NCBI RefSeq assembly: GCF_947492965.1
Contig: NZ_CANLOZ010000009.1
Span: 1 to 64,000 of the forward strand
DNA: 64,000 bases
Direction: 5' to 3'
From: an uncultured Aquimarina sp.
GTDB lineage: Bacteria > Bacteroidota > Bacteroidia > Flavobacteriales > Flavobacteriaceae
The notes beneath the pieces were generated by a model. It did no database searches. It was not told where the DNA came from and saw only the letters and a list, made by a program, of their open reading frames with translations. Positions 54,768-61,045 of this stretch are shown here, one piece after another (position 1 is the stretch's first letter; each line of letters opens with the position of its first letter). The position numbers were made by a program, and so were the translations under genes.

Positions 54768-56363
54768 CTATTTATCAAGCGAAACTTTTAGCAATAAATT
54801 ATTCTTTTTACCATCAAACGCTTCAAAAATCATATCTTGATTTGGTAAAACAGCTGCTTTATAAACCTCTAGATTATCCAATCTAGAATTTCTAATATCA
54901 CTTCCTGTCAAGATAGGTTCTTTAATAACTTCTCCAGTAGCATCATCTATAGTATACGATGTTAGATACAAGAATTCTTTTTTACCATCAAAATATCTCG
55001 TGGGATACTCATCAAAAGATCTTTTAAGATTGGTAAAATCATCGATATGGAACAAATAATGTTTACCTGAATCTTTAAAATTAAGGTATGACATACTTCT
55101 CTTTCCACGAGCACCGATTTGATATTTTGGTAATCTATGGAACCAGACTACAGTACCATCAGAAGTAATTTTCGAAGCTATCACATCTCTGTAATAATAT
55201 TTATACGTAGTTCTGGATCCTGAAGAACTAGACGTCGTAAAGGACTCAACATACCGCTGTTCACCTAGTATTACTGCGCTTCCATCTTCATTATAAACAA
55301 CATCATTCACTTTTAAGTTTTCAAAATCCTTTTTATCTTTTTCATCTTGTGTTCCTTCATTAATACGCTCTTCCCTTTTTAATGCATACTGCTCTAAAGT
55401 ACCAGCTGGAATATCACTTTTGGTAATTGAAGAAACAATTCCTTCATTATTTAAGCTTGCAGAAAATAAACCTGAGGCTTCTATTTTATTATCATTATTT
55501 ACATAAAAACCCGAAACTCTGACCTTACCTTGCTTATCTAGACCAAGTACAGCATCCATTATCGATTTACCTGGTAGTTCTATCTTGCTTTTAATAATAT
55601 CTTTGGGGTTTTCCTTTATCTTAAAAACCTCTGTTCTATAGGTGTTTTCTAATTTATCCTTTTCTTCTGCACCAGAATTAAAAATAGAAGCAGTCATATA
55701 AAAACTCCCTTCATTATCTATCGCAAAATCTTCATTTTCCATACGTTTACTAACATACGGTAATCGAACTTTTCTACTCCAAAGCAACTTTAAATTCGAG
55801 TCATAAACGCTAATTCCTATTTTATCCGCTTTATCATTTGCTGTTTTTACTCTAAATAGCACTAATAATTTAGTTCCATCGAAAGACTTTTTAAAAACGA
55901 ATTTGTTAATTCTTCCTCCTGCATCGAAGCCATATGTACTTTTAAACCCTACATCATTGGTAATATTATCTTTATCACTACCTACTAAAACTGGTTTTTC
56001 TGCAATAATCCCTGTTAGTGATATTCGCTGTGCAAATGCTTTATCCTTAACAGTATAAAAGGCAACGGCTTTACCATTTAAATTCATGACTGTTTGAAAA
56101 TCTCCTTTATCCTCAATTATCTGTCTTTTTTTGACATCTTCCTTGAGATCTTTCAAGGAAAATCTTTGAATGGTCATATCCTTTCTTCCTTTTTTTATAG
56201 CCACCATATGCTCTCCAGAAGCTACATAATAAGAACTTAAACTTTTAATCCTTTTATACTTCTCTCCTATTTTAAAATTAAAATCTTCAGAAAGCACAGG
56301 TTTTTGACCGTAGCTAAATCCAGAAATTAGTAGAACAAAAATTAGAAAGGCTTTTATTTTCAT
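54768..56363 (-). CDS. Exported protein of unknown function, tandem paralogue B
   Basis: A 531-residue exported protein with a signal peptide (MKIKAFLIFVLLISGFSYGQ) when started at the ATG at 56363. It shares with its downstream neighbour the segments RMENEDFAIDNEGSFYMTA, VVYNEDGSAVILGEQRYVE, YYRDVIASKI, RGKRSMSYL and the FEAFDGKKNNLLLKV end. It lacks the long Lys-rich inserts of paralogue A. The 270-nt gap between the two suggests separate transcription. TATATTTG on the minus strand at 56425-56418 is a good -7 box about 55 nt before the ATG. Function unknown. Confidence 0.8.
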   Translation of the reverse strand: MKIKAFLIFVLLISGFSYGQKPVLSEDFNFKIGEKYKRIKSLSSYYVASGEHMVAIKKGRKDMTIQRFSLKDLKEDVKKRQIIEDKGDFQTVMNLNGKAVAFYTVKDKAFAQRISLTGIIAEKPVLVGSDKDNITNDVGFKSTYGFDAGGRINKFVFKKSFDGTKLLVLFRVKTANDKADKIGISVYDSNLKLLWSRKVRLPYVSKRMENEDFAIDNEGSFYMTASIFNSGAEEKDKLENTYRTEVFKIKENPKDIIKSKIELPGKSIMDAVLGLDKQGKVRVSGFYVNNDNKIEASGLFSASLNNEGIVSSITKSDIPAGTLEQYALKREERINEGTQDEKDKKDFENLKVNDVVYNEDGSAVILGEQRYVESFTTSSSSGSRTTYKYYYRDVIASKITSDGTVVWFHRLPKYQIGARGKRSMSYLNFKDSGKHYLFHIDDFTNLKRSFDEYPTRYFDGKKEFLYLTSYTIDDATGEVIKEPILTGSDIRNSRLDNLEVYKAAVLPNQDMIFEAFDGKKNNLLLKVSLDK

Positions 56364-56648
56364 TGTAAATTTTCTTTTATCAAAACGCATAGGTTATTGT
56401 ATTTGGGTCGTGTTTCACAAATATATGATTATAGATTGAAATCACTATTTATATCCTTTGATATCATAAACATCTTAATTTTTCAAAAATTATTCCAAAC
56501 AAAAAAACTGATTTTCAACTTTTTAAAATTATCCAGAAAATAAAACGAAAATAATGACAAAAAAATGTTGCATTGTAGATTCATAAAAGCTACATTTGCA
56601 TCCGCATTTGAAATATTAATGTGGAGTTCATAATCAAAATTTGATTTA

Positions 56649-56732
56649 GGAGAGGTGCCAGAGTGGTAATGGAGCAGATTGCTAATCTGTCAACGCGTAA
56701 GTGTTGCCTGGGTTCGAATCCCAGTCTCTCCG
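56649..56732 (+). tRNA. tRNA-Ser (GCT anticodon)
   Basis: The acceptor stem GGAGAGG pairs with TCTCTCC, with discriminator G at 56732. The anticodon arm CAGATTGCTAATCTG carries GCT. A long class II variable arm is present, and the T-arm contains GGTTCGAATCC. CCA is not encoded. This is the first of three tRNA genes in a row. Confidence 0.95.
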
Positions 56733-56761
56733 CTTTAATTTTGAGTATTGTTTTCAAAATT

Positions 56762-56836
56762 CGGGGTGTAGCGTAGCCCGGTTATCGCGCCGCGTTTGGG
56801 ACGCGGAGGTCGCAGGTTCGAATCCTGCCACCCCGA
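56762..56836 (+). tRNA. tRNA-Pro (TGG anticodon)
   Basis: Acceptor stem CGGGGTG pairs with CACCCCG, discriminator A at 56836. The anticodon loop TTTGGGA between CCGCG and CGCGG gives TGG. The T-arm has GCAGGTTCGAATCCTGC. CCA is not encoded. Confidence 0.96.
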
Positions 56837-56859
56837 CAATTTGAAAAACATAATTTACT

Positions 56860-56933
56860 GGTCGCGTAGCTCAGCTGGATAGAGCATCTGCCTTCTAAGC
56901 AGACGGTCACAGGTTCGAATCCTGTCGCGATCA
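56860..56933 (+). tRNA. tRNA-Arg (TCT anticodon), intact
   Basis: The acceptor stem GGTCGCG pairs with CGCGATC (one G-T pair), discriminator A at 56933. The D-arm is GCTCAGCTGGATAGAGC. The anticodon arm TCTGC-CTTCTAA-GCAGA gives TCT, and the T-arm is ACAGGTTCGAATCCTGT. It is the only complete tRNA-Arg here; two 5'-truncated relatives follow at 352-nt spacing. Confidence 0.96.
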
Positions 56934-56937
56934 CAGG

Positions 56938-56966
56938 AAGCCTTACTTTTTAGTAAGGCTTTTTTG
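56938..56966 (+). terminator. Terminator of the tRNA cluster, first copy
   Basis: AAGCCTTACT and AGTAAGGCTT form a 10-bp stem with a 4-nt T loop, followed by a T-run, right after tRNA-Arg. Near-identical copies follow each truncated tRNA-Arg. Confidence 0.85.
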
Positions 56967-56982
56967 TTTAGATTACTTATTT

Positions 56983-57231
56983 ATGTATACCGTTTATATT
57001 CTTTTTAGTAGTTCTAATGATAAATATTATGTTGGTCATACATCCAATCTTGAGGATCGAGTAAAAAGACACAATCAAGGGAGAAGTAAGTCAACAAAAA
57101 CTGGTATTCCTTGGAAAGTTGTATATACAGAAAATTATCAATCTAAATCAGAAGCATACCAAAGGGAAGTGAAAATTAAAAAACAAAAATCCAGAAAATA
57201 TATAGAACAGTTAATAAAATCAGCTCGATAG
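56983..57231 (+). CDS. GIY-YIG endonuclease-like protein, copy 1
   Basis: An 82-residue single-domain GIY-YIG (UvrC N-terminal-like) protein. MYTVYILFSSSNDKYYVGHTSNLEDRVKRHNQG contains the VYI and YVG halves of the GIY-YIG motif and the catalytic-type Arg; YTENYQSKSEAYQREVKIKK carries the conserved Glu helix. The final codons (KSAR and TAG) are written in the D-arm of a truncated tRNA-Arg, so the reading frame and the tRNA-like sequence overlap by 12 nt. The start lies 16 nt past the tRNA cluster terminator and no -7 box is obvious, so expression is uncertain. Likely a nicking or double-strand endonuclease; target unknown. Confidence 0.88.
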   Translation: MYTVYILFSSSNDKYYVGHTSNLEDRVKRHNQGRSKSTKTGIPWKVVYTENYQSKSEAYQREVKIKKQKSRKYIEQLIKSAR

Positions 57232-57284
57232 AGCATCCCGATTTCTAATCGGGACGATAACAGGTTCGAATCCTGTCGCGATCA
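57220..57284 (+). pseudogene. 5'-truncated tRNA-Arg (TCT), first copy
   Basis: From base 57220 the sequence follows tRNA-Arg from the D-arm to the discriminator A at 57284. The first 11 bases (the 5' acceptor strand and part of the D-stem) are absent and are replaced by the end of the GIY-YIG gene. The anticodon arm TCCCGA-TTTCTAA-TCGGGA differs from the intact gene, is fully paired and is 2 nt longer. It cannot form an acceptor stem, so it is not a functional tRNA. The T-arm and 3' acceptor strand are identical to the intact gene. Confidence 0.85.
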
Positions 57285-57288
57285 CAAG

Positions 57289-57317
57289 AAGCCTTACTTT
57301 TTTAGTAAGGCTTTTTT
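57289..57317 (+). terminator. Terminator after truncated tRNA-Arg, second copy
   Basis: Same 10-bp stem AAGCCTTACT/AGTAAGGCTT as after the intact tRNA, with a 5-nt T loop and a T-run. Confidence 0.8.
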
Positions 57318-57334
57318 GTTTATATTACTTATTT

Positions 57335-57583
57335 ATGTATACCGTTTATATTCTTTTTAGTAGTTCTAATGATAAATATTATGTTGGTCATACATCCAAT
57401 CTTACGGATAGAGTAAAAAGACACAATCAAGGGAGAAGTAAGTCAACAAAAACTGGTATTCCTTGGAAAGTTGCATATACAGAAAATTATCAATCTAAAT
57501 CAGAAGCATACCAAAGGGAAGTGAAAATTAAAAAACAAAAATCCAGAAAATATATCGAACAATTAATAAAATCAGCTCGATAG
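57335..57583 (+). CDS. GIY-YIG endonuclease-like protein, copy 2
   Basis: An 82-residue GIY-YIG protein differing from copy 1 by two residues: Glu to Thr in SNLTDRV, and Val to Ala in WKVAYTEN. All motif residues are kept, including YVGHTSNL, the Arg after it and the SEAYQREVKIKK Glu helix. Like copy 1 it ends KSAR in the D-arm of a truncated tRNA-Arg. Retention of an intact frame in two copies suggests either a very recent duplication or selection for function. Confidence 0.88.
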   Translation: MYTVYILFSSSNDKYYVGHTSNLTDRVKRHNQGRSKSTKTGIPWKVAYTENYQSKSEAYQREVKIKKQKSRKYIEQLIKSAR

Positions 57584-57636
57584 AGCATCCCGATTTCTAA
57601 TCGGGACGATAACAGGTTCGAATCCTGTCGCGATCA
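57572..57636 (+). pseudogene. 5'-truncated tRNA-Arg (TCT), second copy
   Basis: Identical to the first truncated copy over its length: D-arm remnant, extended and fully paired anticodon arm with TCT, T-arm and 3' acceptor strand, with no 5' acceptor strand. It overlaps the last codons of GIY-YIG copy 2. Confidence 0.85.
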
Positions 57637-57640
57637 CAAG

Positions 57641-57669
57641 AAGCCTTACTTTTTTAGTAAGGCTTTTTT
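57641..57669 (+). terminator. Terminator after truncated tRNA-Arg, third copy
   Basis: Third near-identical AAGCCTTACT/AGTAAGGCTT hairpin with T-run, at the same offset from the truncated tRNA as in the preceding unit. Confidence 0.8.
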
Positions 57670-57686
57670 GTTTATATTACTTATTT

Positions 57687-57749
57687 ATGTATTTCGTTTA
57701 TATTCTTTTTAGTAGTTCTAATGATCAATATTCCAGAAAAAAAGTGTAA
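57687..57749 (+). pseudogene. Decayed third GIY-YIG copy
   Basis: It opens with the same first codons as copies 1 and 2 (MYFVYILFSSSND, one substitution). It then jumps to a stretch matching the SRK region near the 3' end of the gene and reaches TAA after 20 codons. This fits a large internal deletion followed by drift. From about 57750 to 57874 nothing recognisable remains. Confidence 0.75.
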
Positions 57750-57874
57750 TTCGTAGATGGTCCATGATTAGTAAAAAATATTCCTTACAATATATCAAAT
57801 GAATTAATATTTATTGGAATAGGATTCAGAAGCCAATTAAATGCATCTTACTTTTGGAAAAAACCAAAATCATC

Positions 57875-58285
57875 ATGGGATTATTTGCAACTGACAAAAA
57901 ACAAATCACTTTAATTTACAATTCGGAAACATCTATTGGAAAACAAACGTATGCTTATACTATCAACTCCAAAAAAGAGATAAGAAGTATTGATACATCG
58001 AAAACAAAAATAACAGGAACACAATGGACAGAAATTGCAGAAAAATTAGATGTCGAAATTCAAGATTTAGTGGATAAAAAACATCCTAACTTTAAAAACC
58101 TATATAGCGAAGATATTAGCCTTGAAACTCATGATTGGTTAAAAATACTAGAAGAAAATCCTCAGCTAATACAACCTTCCATTTTAATTAAAAAAGAAGG
58201 GTTTTATCTTTTAAAAAATCCAACGGATTATCTAAAACACATGGAATCAGACAGCGCTGGAGTGTCTAGGAATCCAGAAAAATAA
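57875..58285 (+). CDS. ArsC/Spx-like thioredoxin-fold protein
   Basis: A 136-residue protein resembling the arsenate reductase (ArsC) family found in Bacteroidota. I use the ATG at 57875, not a TTG seven codons earlier. Seen are ITLIYNSETSIGKQTYAY at the N-terminus, LVDKKHPNFKNLY in the middle and LEENPQLIQPSILIKKEGFYLL near the end, which mirrors the ArsC substrate-binding segment. The CX5R-type catalytic Cys is missing: the position after IYNSE is Thr/Ser, so reductase activity is doubtful. It could be a regulatory or inactive member. Confidence 0.7.
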   Translation: MGLFATDKKQITLIYNSETSIGKQTYAYTINSKKEIRSIDTSKTKITGTQWTEIAEKLDVEIQDLVDKKHPNFKNLYSEDISLETHDWLKILEENPQLIQPSILIKKEGFYLLKNPTDYLKHMESDSAGVSRNPEK

Positions 58286-58466
58286 TCCTATAAAACAAAA
58301 GTTTAAAAACACTAATGCCTTACAACTTCCATAGATACATTAAATTTGTAAACACATAAATTTATATTTATGGGGAATAACAATAATGTCATCTCTTGTA
58401 TCGGAACTCTAGTTAGCATAGAGGTTTAGCTTATAATTAATACGTAATCAAGTATCATATTACTAT

Positions 58467-58505
58467 AAAAATGAGACTATCTTTAAAATTGATAGCCTCA
58501 TTTTT
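58467..58505. terminator. Terminator downstream of the GG-leader peptide gene
   Basis: AAAAATGAG-A-CTATC and GATAG-C-CTCATTTTT form a 14-pair stem with one internal mismatch and a 9-nt loop. On the minus strand it is followed by a T-run and lies 5 nt past the stop of the GG-leader peptide gene. Confidence 0.75.
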
Positions 58506-58509
58506 TATT

Positions 58510-58728
58510 TTATTGACCTTCTTCGCTACAACCAGTCAATCCTACGGCATGAGAAACATTAAATCCACAATGAGACCCTTCCCATTGACACCCTATATTA
58601 CGATCACATTCATAATGAGGCAAACCACAACAATGAAAAGGTATCAAAGGAGTACCTCCATTTATTGATCTTTGCTCAAGCTTACTTAGATTACTGACAT
58701 TCTTTAATTCTAAAAGTGATTTTAACAT
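58510..58728 (-). CDS. Double-glycine-leader cysteine-rich peptide precursor
   Basis: A 72-residue peptide precursor. Residues 1-25 (starting MLKSLLELKNVSNLSKLEQR, ending SINGG) match the double-glycine leader style of Bacteroidota bacteriocin-like and natural-product precursors, which is cleaved after GG by a C39-peptidase ABC exporter. The 47-residue core has six cysteines at 33, 34, 41, 47, 54 and 67, which suggests disulfides or modification. No C39 exporter, immunity protein or modifying enzyme lies in this window, so it is an orphan precursor. The gene ends at a good terminator and has an 11-bp inverted repeat about 40 nt upstream. Antimicrobial function is inference. Confidence 0.8.
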   Translation of the reverse strand: MLKSLLELKNVSNLSKLEQRSINGGTPLIPFHCCGLPHYECDRNIGCQWEGSHCGFNVSHAVGLTGCSEEGQ

Positions 58729-58765
58729 AATAAATTTATTTTAAGAGTAATTAATTTCTGAACAT

Positions 58766-58794
58766 TTAAAGACAATAATCCTGATTGTCTTTAA
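58766..58794. promoter_or_regulatory. Inverted repeat upstream of the GG-leader peptide gene
   Basis: TTAAAGACAAT and its complement form an 11-bp perfect inverted repeat with a 7-nt spacer, 38 nt upstream of the peptide start codon. No T-run follows on either strand, so an operator or mRNA hairpin is more likely than a terminator, although it could also end the mogA transcript. Confidence 0.45.
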
Positions 58795-58940
58795 TTCACT
58801 ATTCAATAAGTACGATTTTAGCATTATTGATTTGGATCATGTTTAAGCTCTAAAATAAATTTAATATAAAAGTTGAATTTTCCCCTAATTAAAAAAGAAA
58901 ATATTCATGTGAATTAAAGAGTCATAAATCTTAACCGTTA

Positions 58941-59471
58941 TTACTTTTTAGGCCTAAATACTTTTATATGATCGTCATTTGTATCCAAAAAAGGATGCCC
59001 TATCAACTCTAAACAATAAGGAATTGCAGGAAACACTGCTTGTACACATTCTCTAATAGATTTAGGCTTGCCAGGAAGATTTACAATTAATGTTTTATTT
59101 CTAATTCCAGCTGTTTGTCTGGATAAAATTGCCGTGGGAACATATTGCAAACTTTCTTGTCGCATCAGCTCTCCAAAACCTGGCATCATCTTTTTACATA
59201 CATTTTCTGTGGCCTCTGGTGTAACATCTCTTGGCGCTGGTCCAGTGCCTCCTGTGGTAAATATTAGACAACACTCTTCCTCATCACTGAAAGCAATTAG
59301 CTTTTCTTCGATAAGGTGTTGTTCATCAGGAATTACTTGATACAACGGAGTCCAATCCGATGAAATATATTCACTCATTACCTTTATAATTTCTTTACCA
59401 GAAATATCTTCATAAACTCCCTGACTAGCTCTATCTGATATGGTAAGGATTCCAATTTTTATTTTACTCAT
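58941..59471 (-). CDS. MogA/MoaB-like molybdopterin adenylyltransferase
   Basis: A 176-residue MoaB/Mog-domain protein. ILTISDRASQGVYEDISG at the N-terminus, CLIFTTGGTGPAPRDVTPEAT at about residues 68-88, TAILSRQTAGIRNKTLIVNLPGKPKSI in the centre and AIPYCLELI near the end are family signatures. The enzyme adenylylates molybdopterin before molybdenum insertion. No other molybdenum cofactor gene is in this window. It diverges from the zinc-type COG0523 GTPase gene over a 165-nt region that holds a putative operator. MogA versus MoaB is not resolved here. Confidence 0.88.
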   Translation of the reverse strand: MSKIKIGILTISDRASQGVYEDISGKEIIKVMSEYISSDWTPLYQVIPDEQHLIEEKLIAFSDEEECCLIFTTGGTGPAPRDVTPEATENVCKKMMPGFGELMRQESLQYVPTAILSRQTAGIRNKTLIVNLPGKPKSIRECVQAVFPAIPYCLELIGHPFLDTNDDHIKVFRPKK

Positions 59472-59562
59472 GTAAATAATTTTGATTTTTGCAATGTTTT
59501 CTCAATACGTTCTAACCTATTTATTCAATTTGATGCAATAATAGGGAGAGAAAACACTAAAA

Positions 59563-59575
59563 GCAACATAGTTGC
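59563..59575. promoter_or_regulatory. Putative Zur-like operator upstream of the first COG0523 GTPase
   Basis: GCAAC-ATA-GTTGC is a 5-bp inverted repeat with a 3-nt centre. It has the same design as the core of the 60942-60980 palindrome (GCAAT-TAT-ATTGC). Its right half holds the -33 TTG (59572-59574), exactly 18 nt upstream of TAACTTTG at 59593. A repressor bound here would block RNA polymerase. A Fur-family zinc regulator is inferred from the zinc-type genes downstream; no regulator gene is in the window. Confidence 0.6.
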
Positions 59576-59600
59576 ATTTGTGTTTTTATTACTAACTTTG
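59572..59600 (+). promoter_or_regulatory. Promoter of the first COG0523 GTPase
   Basis: TTG at 59572-59574, an 18-nt spacer and TAACTTTG at 59593-59600 match the Bacteroidota consensus. Transcription should start near 59605, upstream of the ATG at 59637; an in-frame upstream start at 59580 is therefore excluded. Confidence 0.65.
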
Positions 59601-59636
59601 ATCTCACAAGTATATTTAATTTTAGTCTTTATAGTG

Positions 59637-60863
59637 ATGAATATTTCAAAGAAATTACCTGTTACAGTATTAAGTGGGTTTCTAGGAGCTGGAAAAACCG
59701 CTTTATTAAACCATATTTTACACAACAAAGAAGGTCTTAAAGTTGCGGTTATCGTAAATGATATGAGCGAAGTGAATATTGATGCACAGCTTGTAGAAAA
59801 TGAAAACACACTATCCAGAACTGAAGAAAAACTTGTAGAAATGTCCAACGGTTGTATCTGTTGTACATTAAGAGAAGATTTGATGATTGAGGTTGAAAAA
59901 CTGGCTAAAGAGGATAGGTTTGACTACTTAATTATCGAGAGTACAGGAATTTCTGAACCGATACCAGTGGCACAAACTTTTAGTTTTGCTAGTGAGGACG
60001 GACAATTGGATTTAAGCCGATTTAGTTATGTTGATACTATGGTTACAGTGGTAGATGCTTTTAATTTTCTAAAAGACTTTTCTAGCCCTCAGTACTTAAC
60101 AGATAGAGACCTTACTAATATAGACGGAGATGATAGAACTATTGTGAATCTTCTTACGGATCAAGTAGAATTTGCAAATGTAATTTTATTAAACAAGGTT
60201 GACTTGGTTACCGAATCCGAATTAAGAAATTTATATGACATCATTCATAAATTAAACCCTAAGGCTCGAATTATTCCAACTCAAAATTCAGAAATATCCT
60301 TATCCGAAGTAATTGGTACTGGTTTGTTTGATTTCGATGAAGCAGAAGCATCTGCAGGATGGATACAAGAACTAGAAAACGAACATATTCCTGAAACAGA
60401 AGAATATGGAATAGGTTCTTTTGTATACCGAAGTCGTAAACCTTTTCATCCAGAGCGATTTTTAGATTTTGCGACAGAACACTTCCCTTCTAATATAATT
60501 CGTAGTAAAGGATTGTTCTGGCTCGCTTCTAGACCTAATCAAGCACTTATTTGGGGTTCGGCCGGAGGATCCTTAAAAACAGATCCTGCAGGAGTTTGGT
60601 GGGCTTCTATGCCATTTACTGATCGCATTGGTTACGCAGCTTTTGTAAATAACCAAGAAATGATTGAATCTGAATGGGATACAGTTTTTGGGGATCGCAA
60701 AACCGAACTTGTTTTTATTGGTCAAAACCTAGATGTTACAGGTACAACCGAACTATTAGATTCTTGTTTGCTTACGGAAGAAGAAATTATCGAATGGAAA
60801 AACAATCAGTTTTTAGCAAAAGACAATTGGCCAATCCCTACCTACCAAGAACCAACACTATAA
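59637..60863 (+). CDS. COG0523 GTPase, ZigA/YciC-like zinc metallochaperone
   Basis: A 408-residue G3E-family GTPase. Walker A is GFLGAGKTALLNH at about residues 14-26. The metal-binding CICC box is at 73-76 (NGCICCTLREDL), the ESTGISEP switch at 101-108, and the nucleotide-specificity motif NKVD at 186-189. The CobW C-terminal domain from about 260 includes SKGLFWLASRPNQALIWGSAGG. This long two-domain type is known in several bacteria to be derepressed under zinc starvation and to deliver zinc to enzymes. The start at 59637 follows the predicted promoter. Zinc specificity here is inferred from the family and the operator. Confidence 0.88.
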   Translation: MNISKKLPVTVLSGFLGAGKTALLNHILHNKEGLKVAVIVNDMSEVNIDAQLVENENTLSRTEEKLVEMSNGCICCTLREDLMIEVEKLAKEDRFDYLIIESTGISEPIPVAQTFSFASEDGQLDLSRFSYVDTMVTVVDAFNFLKDFSSPQYLTDRDLTNIDGDDRTIVNLLTDQVEFANVILLNKVDLVTESELRNLYDIIHKLNPKARIIPTQNSEISLSEVIGTGLFDFDEAEASAGWIQELENEHIPETEEYGIGSFVYRSRKPFHPERFLDFATEHFPSNIIRSKGLFWLASRPNQALIWGSAGGSLKTDPAGVWWASMPFTDRIGYAAFVNNQEMIESEWDTVFGDRKTELVFIGQNLDVTGTTELLDSCLLTEEEIIEWKNNQFLAKDNWPIPTYQEPTL

Positions 60864-60941
60864 AATCCTAAATGGCAATAGACATTATTAAAAGTCTTGA
60901 CACCTTTAAAATACAACGCTAATATTTTATGATTTCTTTAT

Positions 60942-60980
60942 ATAATTTGTTAATGCAATTATATTGCATTAACAAATTAT
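60942..60980. promoter_or_regulatory. Perfect 18-bp palindrome: putative Zur-like operator
   Basis: ATAATTTGTTAATGCAAT, a TAT centre, and the exact complement form a 39-nt palindrome in the gap between the GTPase and the LCIB-like gene. Its core (GCAAT-TAT-ATTGC) matches the design of the 59563-59575 repeat. The right half contains TTG at 60964-60966, exactly 18 nt upstream of TATATTTA at 60985, a near-consensus -7 box. This combination suggests a repressor operator over the -33 region, although the palindrome could also form a hairpin at the end of the GTPase transcript. Confidence 0.65.
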
Positions 60981-61045
60981 CTTTTATATTTACGAGTAAT
61001 TAAAACATTATCACTCTTAGATATTATCATCATAAAATCATCATT

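Larger units (their letters stand above)
56871..57749 (+). repeat. Tandem array: tRNA-Arg 3' part, terminator, GIY-YIG gene (352-nt period)
   Basis: The order tRNA-Arg part, terminator hairpin, GIY-YIG frame occurs three times. ATG codons of the nuclease frames lie at 56983, 57335 and 57687, exactly 352 nt apart. The first unit begins with the intact tRNA-Arg. The second and third begin with a tRNA-Arg lacking its first 11 bases. The third nuclease copy is decayed. The first two units differ by only a few bases, so the duplication is recent. This looks like a very small mobile or amplifiable cassette associated with a tRNA gene. Confidence 0.9.

Noticed and set aside
57220..57636. Two additional functional tRNA-Arg genes
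   Set aside because: Both lack the first 11 bases and cannot form an acceptor stem; the anticodon arm is also 2 nt too long.
56871..57749. CRISPR-like array
   Set aside because: The repeats are 352 nt long and contain genes and tRNA parts; there are no short spacers, so this is tandem duplication and not CRISPR.
58471..58668. Plus-strand frame with a signal-peptide-like start opposite the GG-leader peptide gene
   Set aside because: Its first codons coincide with the terminator stem of the minus-strand peptide gene and the rest is antisense to a peptide with a clear GG leader; most likely a chance frame.
59580..59636. Upstream in-frame start for the first COG0523 GTPase
   Set aside because: It would lie inside the predicted promoter and ahead of the TAACTTTG box; the ATG at 59637 gives a normal GTPase N-terminus.
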